This document shows, piece after piece, positions 1-8,098 of a DNA stretch of 64,000 nt. Under the pieces are notes generated by a model, which was not told the DNA's origin, searched no databases, and saw only the letters and a program-made list of their open reading frames with translations. Each line of letters begins with the position of its first letter. The first letter of the stretch is position 1. Source of the DNA: an uncultured Lysobacterales bacterium. GTDB taxonomy: Bacteria > Pseudomonadota > Gammaproteobacteria > Xanthomonadales > SZUA-36. Position numbers and translations under genes: made by a program. Location: NCBI GenBank assembly GCA_937924405.1, contig CALDVW010000010.1, positions 1 to 64,000 of the forward strand. The letters are read 5' to 3'.

Positions 1-2564
1 TCATCTGAAGACTGGTCGTCTACCACGATAACTTCGAAGCTGGCCGCATTCGTTGACTCGGCCAGGGACCGCAGGCAGGCCGCCGTGTAAATCCACTGGT
101 TATACACCGGGATGACTATGGAAACTTCGGGATTCTCTTCACGTGGAAATCGGCCGGGTGGCTCGGGATCCCCAACAGACGGGATTGCTTCCGGACTCTG
201 GGTTTCCGGAATAGCTGTTTTGGTCTGAGACAGTTGCGCACGCACCAAGGCGCCTTTCAGGCCCTGGGTCCCAAGCGTTCGGACGCTCTGCGAATAGATC
301 AGTCGCCAACGAAGCGGATTCCATGCCCTGGCCTGCGCCAGGTTCTTGAAGATTCTGGCGAGGACCCGAAATGGCCGGGTCAGTCGCCAGGAAGCGCTGG
401 CCAGAACCCAGTCGTGTACTGCCCTGAGTTGCTCCAGGTGCAGGTTGGTTTGCCGGTGAGCTGACTGCTCATGTTCAAATTCGAGAGCTTTCCCTCGCAA
501 TTGGTCTTCAAGGCTGGAAACCCAGGTTTTTCGTCGTTTGACTTCTTCTTTTCTTTCCCTTTCGCGCTCTTCTGCCCAGCGGCTGCGTTTTTCAACTTCC
601 ATTTGCAGCGATTCGTTCTGCTGCTTGAGAACACGATTTCTCCCGGTGAGTGTGGCCTTCTCAAAGGCGAGGGCAGCAACTTGTGCAGTGTCGAGGTTTT
701 GCGTTCTGGCCACCGCTCTCCGGGCGGGGCGGGGAAGACAGATTTTTTCGTATTTGCGCACCATCTGTCCGGCGCCCGGCAGGTCGAAGTCCTTCAGCCG
801 TTCCCGCACTTCGCTGATTTTGCTCCGTTCTTCAGCCAGTGTTGCTAACCGGGCAACCAGTGCTTCTGCATTGGGTTCGATTAACCAGCCTGTCTCGCCG
901 TCGGTGATTCGCTCTTCCAGACTGCCGACCCGGTTGGCGATGACCGGAATGTTCAGCTGTTGCATCTCGGATAAGGTGTAGCTGAATGTTTCAGGAACAA
1001 TAGAGAGAAGGCCGGCGACATGAGGACCTATTTTTTGCAACAATTCACGCAGGTCATCCCGGTGATATTGCAGGATGACGTCCACCCCCGATTTTCCAAA
1101 AAACGCTTCGCCTTCTTTTCCGCAGCCCAGAAGATAGACCTGGGCGAGTTCCGTGACCTGCGGTAGTGCAGTCATCAGCAAATCGCGACCCTTGCCTTGC
1201 AGTATGCGGCCGGGAACGACAAGCCGCAGGCGGCCGTCTTCACGATCTTTCGGCAACACCTCGGCGCTACCCGCCAGTTCCGGCAGGCCATGAGGAAGAA
1301 TCTCGATATTTATTTCAGACCATGCCGGGTCCAGTCTTCTGAGCAAATCGGCGACCGAGCGGCTCGGAGCGACCACTTGCACGGCCCAATGGCCAACGTT
1401 TTCTCGCCAACGCCGGCCAATCTGCTCCCAGCCCCGGGCATCACGATCGCGGAATTCGGGTAGCAGCGTGTGCTCCTGCAACGCCAGTTGCAGACGGTCC
1501 GCCGGATCCTTTTCCAGGTAAAGAGAGGGGTGAATGCCAAGCAATGGCCAGAGTGGGTAAAAATCGTGCAGGACCTGAATAGTAGGTATTTCCGTCGCCA
1601 GTGCTTCCAGGCTGTGGCCGACCAGCGAAGATACAATAATTCTGCCGACGCCGTACCGCTGAGAAATTTCCCGCAAAATTTTCCGGTATTGAGAGTGTTC
1701 TTCCGCCGTTGATTGTATGGGCGGTTGCAGCCACCAACTGGCCACAGATGACTCCAGTTGATTGTCGAGATAAAGCGCCAGGCGTTGACCGCAACCTTTA
1801 CCGGTCTGGGGGCCTTCTGAACGCAACTGAAAGTTCAACCCGGATTCGTCTGCCTGGATGAACGACTCCACGAACTGTGCTACGCCGCCACCCCAGCTGT
1901 GGGTGAGGTGCAGAGTGACGGGCCTTTCCCCGGCGTGAAAGTCATCCAAGGCGCCTTGCCACGATGAGTTTTCTGAAACCCGGGGTAACTTCAGCCAGGA
2001 GTCGAGCCTCTCGCTCAGTACGCCCCAGGCCGCAGGACGTCGCTGTTCATGGGGCTCGAGCACATCCTGGCGGAACAGGCCCAGTTCGGGATCGTAGGCA
2101 AATATGCTGTCTGCCAGAAGCACATTTCCGCCGGCCTGGTGTAATCGAAACAGCGCATTTTCGGACGTTGTTCCGGACCGGGCCAGAGCCTCTACGGCGG
2201 GCGCTGAAATTAACAGGCAGTGTTCCGGCCAGCCTTGCCACTCCAATATTTCACCTGGCGCCAGAAGCGTGACCAATTGCTCGGCGAAGGGGCCTGAAGG
2301 CGCATCTTCCGTGGCCGTAGCCAGGCCTGAATAGGGGTTGAGATCAGATACCGCATTACTTAACACGGTAAGCACCACCGGTCCTTCAGCTTCTGCTTCG
2401 ATTTGCTTCAACAGACTGCGCATGGCAGCTTCAATCCCGGGCGCAAGCGACAGTCCCTTCTTCAGGACCAGCAGGGCGGCACCGGGATTTTTTTGCTTCT
2501 GATCGTTCAGCAGCGCCCCGAGCGAGCCGGGTTCAAATTCTTGGTCTGGCAATGTTGTCGTCAT
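1..2564 (-). CDS. Modular glycosyltransferase, GT4 domain - coiled coil - GT2 domain (3' end outside window)
   Basis: One frame stays open from an ATG at 2564 down to base 1, giving 854 codons with no stop, so the C-terminus lies outside the window. Residues ~1-200 are not recognised. A GT-B (GT4) fold follows: a glycine-rich start (HLTHSWGGGVAQF), then SRSVADLL, ILPHGLPEL, the donor-binding start VVPGRILQGKGRDLL and the signature VPETFSYTLSEMQQLNIPVIA. A charged coiled coil follows, then the linker SASWRLTRPFRV that is common in surface-glycan transferases. A GT2 domain begins with SIVIPVYNQ and reaches VVDDQSSD at the edge. It probably builds O-antigen, capsule or a glycan on a surface protein; donor and acceptor cannot be told. 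It is divergent from mrcB with only 50 bases between the starts. Confidence 0.85.
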   Translation of the reverse strand, partial: MTTTLPDQEFEPGSLGALLNDQKQKNPGAALLVLKKGLSLAPGIEAAMRSLLKQIEAEAEGPVVLTVLSNAVSDLNPYSGLATATEDAPSGPFAEQLVTLLAPGEILEWQGWPEHCLLISAPAVEALARSGTTSENALFRLHQAGGNVLLADSIFAYDPELGLFRQDVLEPHEQRRPAAWGVLSERLDSWLKLPRVSENSSWQGALDDFHAGERPVTLHLTHSWGGGVAQFVESFIQADESGLNFQLRSEGPQTGKGCGQRLALYLDNQLESSVASWWLQPPIQSTAEEHSQYRKILREISQRYGVGRIIVSSLVGHSLEALATEIPTIQVLHDFYPLWPLLGIHPSLYLEKDPADRLQLALQEHTLLPEFRDRDARGWEQIGRRWRENVGHWAVQVVAPSRSVADLLRRLDPAWSEINIEILPHGLPELAGSAEVLPKDREDGRLRLVVPGRILQGKGRDLLMTALPQVTELAQVYLLGCGKEGEAFFGKSGVDVILQYHRDDLRELLQKIGPHVAGLLSIVPETFSYTLSEMQQLNIPVIANRVGSLEERITDGETGWLIEPNAEALVARLATLAEERSKISEVRERLKDFDLPGAGQMVRKYEKICLPRPARRAVARTQNLDTAQVAALAFEKATLTGRNRVLKQQNESLQMEVEKRSRWAEERERERKEEVKRRKTWVSSLEDQLRGKALEFEHEQSAHRQTNLHLEQLRAVHDWVLASASWRLTRPFRVLARIFKNLAQARAWNPLRWRLIYSQSVRTLGTQGLKGALVRAQLSQTKTAIPETQSPEAIPSVGDPEPPGRFPREENPEVSIVIPVYNQWIYTAACLRSLAESTNAASFEVIVVDDQSSD

Positions 2565-2614
2565 GGGGGTGCTTTTGGCACGAAATCCCCTCATTATGGT
2601 CAAAGGATCGGAAT

Positions 2615-4993
2615 ATGTCACCCGGTGATGAGGCTCATGACCAGATGAGTAAACGCAGCAAGAAGAAAAGGTCGCGGCGAAAGAAGTCCGGTACGTCACC
2701 ATCGCGTGGCTGGGCCGGCCGTATCTGGAAACTTCTGCTGCTCATGGCGGGTGTTTTTTTGGGACTGCTGTTGCCCTGGGTCACTTACCTCAACTACCAG
2801 GTGACGACCGAATTCGAAGGCCGAAAATGGGATTTGCCCAGCCGGGTTTATGCAAGGGCGCTGGATCTTTTTCCCGGTGCCCGGATTACTCTTCAGGATC
2901 TTGAAAAAGAATTGGGGCTTTCCGGATACCGGCGCAGTGAGCAGGTTACCAGGCCCGGACTTTATGGGATTTCCGGGAATACGCTGGATATTCATCGCAG
3001 AGCATTCGGATTTCCCGACGGCGCCGAGGACGCCATCCGGCTAAGGGTCCGTTTGGCGGGCGAAGAGATCACCGCGGTCAGCGACGTGGCGAGCGGACGG
3101 CATCTGGAGCTTGCACGACTTGACCCTGCGGAAATTGCCTCGATTTATCCGCTGCAGAAAGAAGACCGGACGCTGGTGAAAATCACTGAAGCCCCCCCTC
3201 TCTTGCTGACCGGGCTGCAAGCGGTCGAGGATCGTAATTTCAAGCATCATCCTGGTGTTGATCTGCGGGGAATTGCACGGGCTGCGGCCGCCAATCTCAG
3301 AGCCGGCAAAGCGGTTCAGGGCGGTAGTACGCTGACGCAACAACTGGTCAAGAATTATTTTCTTACACAGGATCGTACGGTGACCCGTAAATTCAATGAA
3401 GCCATCATGGCTGTTTTGCTGGAATTGCATTACGGAAAAGCGGAGATTCTTGAGGCCTACATCAACGAGGTCTTTCTGGGGCAGCAGGGGGCTTATGCCG
3501 TTCACGGCTTTGGCCAGGCCAGCCTGTTCTATTTCGACCAGCCACTGGAACGGCTGGAAGCCCGGCACATTGCGCTGTTGATAGGTCTGGTGAAAGGGGC
3601 ATCCTATTACAACCCGCGGCGCCATCCGGACCGGGCGAAGAAAAGGCGCAACCAGGTGCTGTCCGCGTTTGCAGAAACGGGTCTTATGACGGAGTCTGAA
3701 GCCGCTCTGGCAGCGGCCGCTCCGCTGGGTGTGAGCAGGGAGCCCCGTTCACGGGGTACCCGCTATCATGCATTCGTCGATCTGGTGCGCAGACAGCTGG
3801 CACAGGTGTACCGGGAGGAAGACCTGAAAACCGAAGGGTTGCGAATTTTCACCACCCTGGTACCCCATGTACAGGAAAAAGCACAGCGCTCCGTCACGGA
3901 TGGTCTGCACAATCTGGAAGAGCGGGGGCTGTCTTCAAGCCTGCAGGGCGCACTGGTGGTCGCGGATGTTGCAAGCGGAGAAGTACAGGCCCTGATCGGA
4001 GATCGCGATGCCAGTCGTGCGGGATTCAACCGGGCGATTCATGCGCGCCGCCAGATCGGCTCGGTGATTAAGCCGCTGGTTTATCTTTTAGCCCTGGAAC
4101 ACGATGAGGACTACACTCTCCTGACCCGCATCGAAGATGAACCCGTTACACTGAAACTTGCAGACGGCAGCGCCTGGACTCCGGCCAATTATGATGGTAA
4201 ATCACATGGTGAAGTTACCTTGCTGGAGGCATTGACACAGTCTTATAACCAGGCAACGGTTCGCCTGGGGCTCAATATCGGCGTCAACCATCTTTTGAAC
4301 CGGGTCAAACAACTCGGAGTCGATGCCGATATCGACGCTGTACCTTCGGTTTTCCTCGGGGCCGTGGAGCTTACACCGCTCGAGGTGACTCAGATCTATC
4401 AGTCACTGGCCGCCGGTGGATTCAGTGTTCCCTTGCGTTCGGTGATTGCCGTGCAAACGGCTGATGGTGATGAACTGGTTCGTTACCCGTTGAGGATCAT
4501 GCCCCAACCGCGCCGGGAAGCCATCGGTGTTCTCAACTATGCCCTTACCGAAGTGGTTGAGCAGGGAACCGCAAAAAGACTCCAGGGGCTGCTGGGCAGG
4601 CAGGTGACTCTGGCTGGAAAAACAGGAACGACAAATGATCGCAGAGACAGCTGGTATGTCGGCTATACTCGTAACCGCATTGCGGTCGCCTGGGTGGGTG
4701 AAGATGACAACCGGCCTGCGGGCGTTACCGGCAGTAACGCGGCCATGCGTTTATGGGCCGGGCTATTCCGCGAATTGCCCGTGGAACCTGTAGATCTCAG
4801 AATGCCTGACGGCGCCTACTGGTTCTGGGTAGACGGGGGCAGTGGCTGGTTGACTGGCGAAAAATGTGATGGTGCCATTCAGATACCTTTCGTCGATGGC
4901 TCCGAACCCCGGCAGGCGACAGACTGCCTGGCCACACGGGATAAAGACAAGGATTCAATATGGAAGAAATGGTTTGGTAAAAAGGATGGATAA
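2615..4993 (+). CDS. mrcB: Bifunctional penicillin-binding protein 1B
   Basis: This class A PBP (792 aa) polymerises and crosslinks peptidoglycan at the inner membrane. A basic cytoplasmic tail is followed by one membrane segment (~37-58). A UvrB-like domain 2 precedes the GT51 transglycosylase, with catalytic Glu205 in AVEDRNF and the GGSTLTQQLVKN motif. The transpeptidase has SxxK at Ser483-Lys486 (GSVIKP), SYN, and KTG at 669-671 (GKTGTTND). I chose the ATG at 2615 because AAAGGAT lies 7-8 bases upstream; an ATG at 2645 with a poorer ribosome site is possible. The C-terminus overlaps the next lipoprotein gene by 8 bases, which implies coupled translation. Confidence 0.95.
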   Translation: MSPGDEAHDQMSKRSKKKRSRRKKSGTSPSRGWAGRIWKLLLLMAGVFLGLLLPWVTYLNYQVTTEFEGRKWDLPSRVYARALDLFPGARITLQDLEKELGLSGYRRSEQVTRPGLYGISGNTLDIHRRAFGFPDGAEDAIRLRVRLAGEEITAVSDVASGRHLELARLDPAEIASIYPLQKEDRTLVKITEAPPLLLTGLQAVEDRNFKHHPGVDLRGIARAAAANLRAGKAVQGGSTLTQQLVKNYFLTQDRTVTRKFNEAIMAVLLELHYGKAEILEAYINEVFLGQQGAYAVHGFGQASLFYFDQPLERLEARHIALLIGLVKGASYYNPRRHPDRAKKRRNQVLSAFAETGLMTESEAALAAAAPLGVSREPRSRGTRYHAFVDLVRRQLAQVYREEDLKTEGLRIFTTLVPHVQEKAQRSVTDGLHNLEERGLSSSLQGALVVADVASGEVQALIGDRDASRAGFNRAIHARRQIGSVIKPLVYLLALEHDEDYTLLTRIEDEPVTLKLADGSAWTPANYDGKSHGEVTLLEALTQSYNQATVRLGLNIGVNHLLNRVKQLGVDADIDAVPSVFLGAVELTPLEVTQIYQSLAAGGFSVPLRSVIAVQTADGDELVRYPLRIMPQPRREAIGVLNYALTEVVEQGTAKRLQGLLGRQVTLAGKTGTTNDRRDSWYVGYTRNRIAVAWVGEDDNRPAGVTGSNAAMRLWAGLFRELPVEPVDLRMPDGAYWFWVDGGSGWLTGEKCDGAIQIPFVDGSEPRQATDCLATRDKDKDSIWKKWFGKKDG

Positions 4994-5480
4994 GCGCTCA
5001 ACGGTTGTATTTCTGTTCCTCTTTCTGAGCGCCTGTGCGGGCAGAGGGCCGGCGCCGGTGGAAGACAGGGAAGTGGAAAGCCGGGTCAGGGAACCGGCAA
5101 AGCAGGACAGTGCCGGCGTCCAGGTATTTCCCCTGCAAAACCCGGCGGTCAAGGAGTTGATTGCCGATGCCAGCGCCGCTGAGTCGACAGGCGACTACAG
5201 TCAGGCGGCAACATTGCTGGAGCGCGCTCTGAGAATTCAGCCACGGGATCCTGAAATTCTTCAGAACCTGGCCGAAGTACAGTTACAGGTAAATGATTTT
5301 GAGCAGGCGCTGAATTTCGCGATCCGGTCTTATGACATCGGTCCCCGGGTAGGCGAAATCTGCAGCCGCAACTGGCGTACGATTAGTGTGGCACGCGAAC
5401 ATCTGGGTGACCACAACGGATCGCTCCAGGCCGGTAAAAAGGCAGCAGAATGCATGAATACCAAGCCAGAGAGCCTTTAA
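4986..5480 (+). CDS. TPR outer-membrane lipoprotein, probable PBP1b activator (LpoP-like)
   Basis: A 164-aa protein with a short signal peptide ending in the lipobox LSAC (Cys16), then a low-complexity linker and two or more tetratricopeptide-like repeats (ESTGDYSQAATLLERALRI, QVNDFEQALNFAIRSYDI) at ~60-125. The residues after the Cys (AGR) do not include Asp, which is compatible with outer-membrane sorting. The ATG sits inside the 3' end of mrcB (8-base overlap). In Pseudomonas a TPR lipoprotein encoded directly downstream of ponB/mrcB, LpoP, activates PBP1b. Gene position, size and fold match here, so the same role is inferred. Sequence similarity to LpoP itself was not tested. Confidence 0.8.
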   Translation: MDKRSTVVFLFLFLSACAGRGPAPVEDREVESRVREPAKQDSAGVQVFPLQNPAVKELIADASAAESTGDYSQAATLLERALRIQPRDPEILQNLAEVQLQVNDFEQALNFAIRSYDIGPRVGEICSRNWRTISVAREHLGDHNGSLQAGKKAAECMNTKPESL

Positions 5481-5487
5481 AAGAACC

Positions 5488-7410
5488 GTGATTGATCATT
5501 CAGGTAGTTGCGCGAACCTGCTTGATGTAGACGGCCCGTTTACCGATGCCCTCAGCGGATTCGCCCCGCGGGATGCCCAGATAAAAATGGCGGAAGCCGT
5601 CGAGAAAACCCTTGCCGGCGGGCACTCACTGGTCGTTGAAGCAGGAACGGGTATTGGCAAAACGCTGGCCTACCTGGTTCCCGCCTTGCGCAATGGTGAA
5701 CGTGTCATCATCTCAACCGGTACCAAAACGCTCCAGGATCAGTTGTTTTTCCGGGATATTCCATTGGTTGTGGAGGCGCTTGGGATTTCGGTCAGGACGG
5801 CGCTGCTGAAGGGCCGGGCCAATTATCTCTGCCTGCACCGGATGGTCATCGCCCGCACAGAAGGACGGTTGCCGAGCCGGGATGCGGTGACAGAACTTGA
5901 ATCCGTGGTGGACTGGTCGGCCAGGACAACAGATGGTGATTTGTCCATCAGCGGAGTGATAAGCGAAGAAAGCGGCCTGCTGCCACTGGTGACTTCCACG
6001 ACCGACAATTGCCTGGGTTCAGAGTGCCCACAGTTTGATGACTGCTTTGTCGCCACGGCCAGACGGGAGGCGCAGGATGCCGATGTGGTCGTGGTCAATC
6101 ATCACCTGCTGTTTGCTGACATGGCGATCAAGCAAAGCGGATTTGGCGAAGTACTGCCCGGGGCCTCGGCGTTCATAGTCGATGAAGCCCACCAGGCTCC
6201 AGAAACCGCAACCCGGTTCTTCAGTGTTTCAATATCAGCGAAACAGGTGAATGACCTGTGCCGCGATTTCCTGGCTGAGTCCGCCCAGGTTTCGGGTGCG
6301 ATGGGGATCCTCCGTGAGCCGCTGGCAGATTGCCTGCAAAAGCTCAGGGAGATACAGCTGGTGATTTCGGAGCGCATGCCTGAGCGTGGTTCCTGGCATG
6401 AACTGGTCAATGATGAACCCGTTCGCAGTGCCCTCCAGCAGTTGGATCAGGCGATTGTTTCCCTTGCCGCTGCCGTCGAAAAGCTGGCCGGCGGCGCTCG
6501 CGGCATGGATGGGTGCATCGAGCGGCTCAAAGAGCTGCAAAACAGGCTGGATCGCTTCGATTCGCATCAAACCGGGGAGGAAGTTCGCTGGTTCGAGAAA
6601 AGGGGTCGGGGTTTCGCCTTGCACATCACCCCGTTGGAAGTCTCCACGGCCTTCAGCAATTTTCGGGAGATGAGCGACGCTTCCTGGGTCTTTACTTCGG
6701 CAACCTTGTCGGTTGGCGGGGACTTCACTCACTTCACATCGCAGATGGGCCTGGAAGAAGCGGCGACCCTGCAACTGGATTCTCCTTTTGATTATCCGAA
6801 CAATGCACTGTTGTGGTTGCCAGATGATCTTCCCGAACCACGCGATGCCGAATTTGTTCCGGCATTGCTGGATCGGGTCGTACCATTGCTGGAGGCGAGT
6901 AATGGCAGGGCCTTCCTGTTGTTTACTTCGCACCGGTCGCTGAAGCGGGCCGCGGAGCTATTGGTGGACCGGGTATCATTTCCGCTATTCGTTCAGGGTG
7001 AACAGCCGCGCAGCCTCCTGCTTGAGCAATTCCGGGAATCCGGCGAAGGTGTCTTGCTGGGTTCATCCAGCTTCTGGGAAGGCGTCGATGTGATGGGTGA
7101 TGCATTATCACTGGTCGTAATCGACAAACTGCCGTTCGCGGCCCCCGACGATCCGGTCATGGAGGCGAGGAGCGATTCACTGCGCCGTAGCGGTGGCAAT
7201 CCTTTTACACAGTTGTATTTGCCGCAGGCAGTGATATCGTTGAAGCAGGGCGCAGGCCGCCTGATCCGGGATGTAAATGATCGCGGTGTGCTGGTGATAT
7301 GCGACCCGCGGATACAGACAAAGTCCTACGGTGGAGTGTTTCGTGAAAGTTTGCCTCCCATGAGAAAAGCCGAAGACCAGAGTGAGGTTGAGAATTTTCT
7401 GAGTGAGTAA
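5488..7410 (+). CDS. yoaA: ATP-dependent DNA helicase, YoaA/DinG family (XPD-like, iron-sulfur)
   Basis: A 640-aa superfamily 2 helicase. Walker A is EAGTGIGKT (51-59) and the Walker B box is DEAH (232-235). Four cysteines at ~115, 175, 180 and 186 sit where XPD-like helicases bind a 4Fe-4S cluster. The C-terminal motif QGAGRLIRD is present. YoaA works with the polymerase III chi subunit in repair of damaged forks in E. coli; I prefer YoaA over DinG because of the length and C-terminal motif. The start is GTG at 5488, seven bases after the lipoprotein stop, with a weak AAAAGAA ribosome site. The end overlaps tsaB by 8 bases. Confidence 0.9.
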   Translation: MIDHSGSCANLLDVDGPFTDALSGFAPRDAQIKMAEAVEKTLAGGHSLVVEAGTGIGKTLAYLVPALRNGERVIISTGTKTLQDQLFFRDIPLVVEALGISVRTALLKGRANYLCLHRMVIARTEGRLPSRDAVTELESVVDWSARTTDGDLSISGVISEESGLLPLVTSTTDNCLGSECPQFDDCFVATARREAQDADVVVVNHHLLFADMAIKQSGFGEVLPGASAFIVDEAHQAPETATRFFSVSISAKQVNDLCRDFLAESAQVSGAMGILREPLADCLQKLREIQLVISERMPERGSWHELVNDEPVRSALQQLDQAIVSLAAAVEKLAGGARGMDGCIERLKELQNRLDRFDSHQTGEEVRWFEKRGRGFALHITPLEVSTAFSNFREMSDASWVFTSATLSVGGDFTHFTSQMGLEEAATLQLDSPFDYPNNALLWLPDDLPEPRDAEFVPALLDRVVPLLEASNGRAFLLFTSHRSLKRAAELLVDRVSFPLFVQGEQPRSLLLEQFRESGEGVLLGSSSFWEGVDVMGDALSLVVIDKLPFAAPDDPVMEARSDSLRRSGGNPFTQLYLPQAVISLKQGAGRLIRDVNDRGVLVICDPRIQTKSYGGVFRESLPPMRKAEDQSEVENFLSE

Positions 7411-8089
7411 GCTACTGGCCATAGAAACCTCAGCAGAAACCTGTTCGGTGGCGCTCAGCGCCGGCGGATTCAGCAGGGAGATTTTTAAACACGCCCCGAT
7501 GCGGCACGCGGAGTTATTGTTGCCGGCCATACATTCTCTCCTCTCCGATGCCGGATTGGAGTTATCCGCTCTGGATGCCATCGCATTTGGAAGGGGGCCG
7601 GGCAGTTTTACCAGTTTAAGGATTGGCATTGGTGTCGTTCAGGGATTGGCATGGGGAGCTCAGCTACCGGTGATACCGGTCTCGTCCCTGGCAGTGGTGG
7701 CACAGGGCATAGCAAAATATCCGGTCGAGCCCGGCGCCCGGATTTGTGTTGCTATGGACGCGCGGATGCAGGAGGTCTATACCGGCATGTTCGTGCTGGG
7801 TGACAATGGCCTGGTCGTTGCAGACGGCGCTGAAAGGGTCTGCGGCCCGGAACAGGTCGAGCCCGGTGAAAAGGGCACATTTATCGCCGCCGGTAATGGA
7901 TTTGAACGATTCGAATATCTGGCGCAAGCCGGAGCAGAAGCGCTGAGGTGCCAGGCTGACGCCTGGCCACACGCAGAAGCAGTATGCCTGCTTGCCACGA
8001 ACTGGCTTCAGTCGAACGAACCCTTGCAGCCCGCACTTGCCCAGCCGGTTTACCTCAGGAATGAAGTTGCAGACAAGCCTGCGAGTTAA
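7403..8089 (+). CDS. tsaB: tRNA threonylcarbamoyladenosine biosynthesis protein TsaB
   Basis: A 228-aa member of the ASKHA fold. The N-terminus LLAIETSAETCSVAL and the motif GRGPGSFTSLRIG are typical of TsaB. TsaB scaffolds the TsaD-TsaE complex that makes t6A37 in tRNAs reading ANN codons; it lacks the catalytic metal site of TsaD. It starts with GTG at 7403 inside the 3' end of yoaA (8-base overlap), a pairing seen in many gammaproteobacteria. It ends 9 bases from the convergent glycosyltransferase, with no obvious terminator between. Confidence 0.93.
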   Translation: MSKLLAIETSAETCSVALSAGGFSREIFKHAPMRHAELLLPAIHSLLSDAGLELSALDAIAFGRGPGSFTSLRIGIGVVQGLAWGAQLPVIPVSSLAVVAQGIAKYPVEPGARICVAMDARMQEVYTGMFVLGDNGLVVADGAERVCGPEQVEPGEKGTFIAAGNGFERFEYLAQAGAEALRCQADAWPHAEAVCLLATNWLQSNEPLQPALAQPVYLRNEVADKPAS

Positions 8090-8098
8090 ACAGGCGGG

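Noticed and set aside
2565-2614. TTGGCA and TGGCAC boxes as sigma-70 or sigma-54 promoter elements between the divergent glycosyltransferase and mrcB
   Set aside because: No -10 or -12 partner lies at the required spacing.
3041-3625. 194-codon open frame on the minus strand within mrcB
   Set aside because: It is antisense to a well-conserved gene with intact catalytic motifs and shows no protein-family features.
6235-6933. 232-codon open frame on the minus strand within yoaA
   Set aside because: Antisense to a recognisable helicase; glutamine and arginine rich composition is what codon bias in the opposite strand produces.
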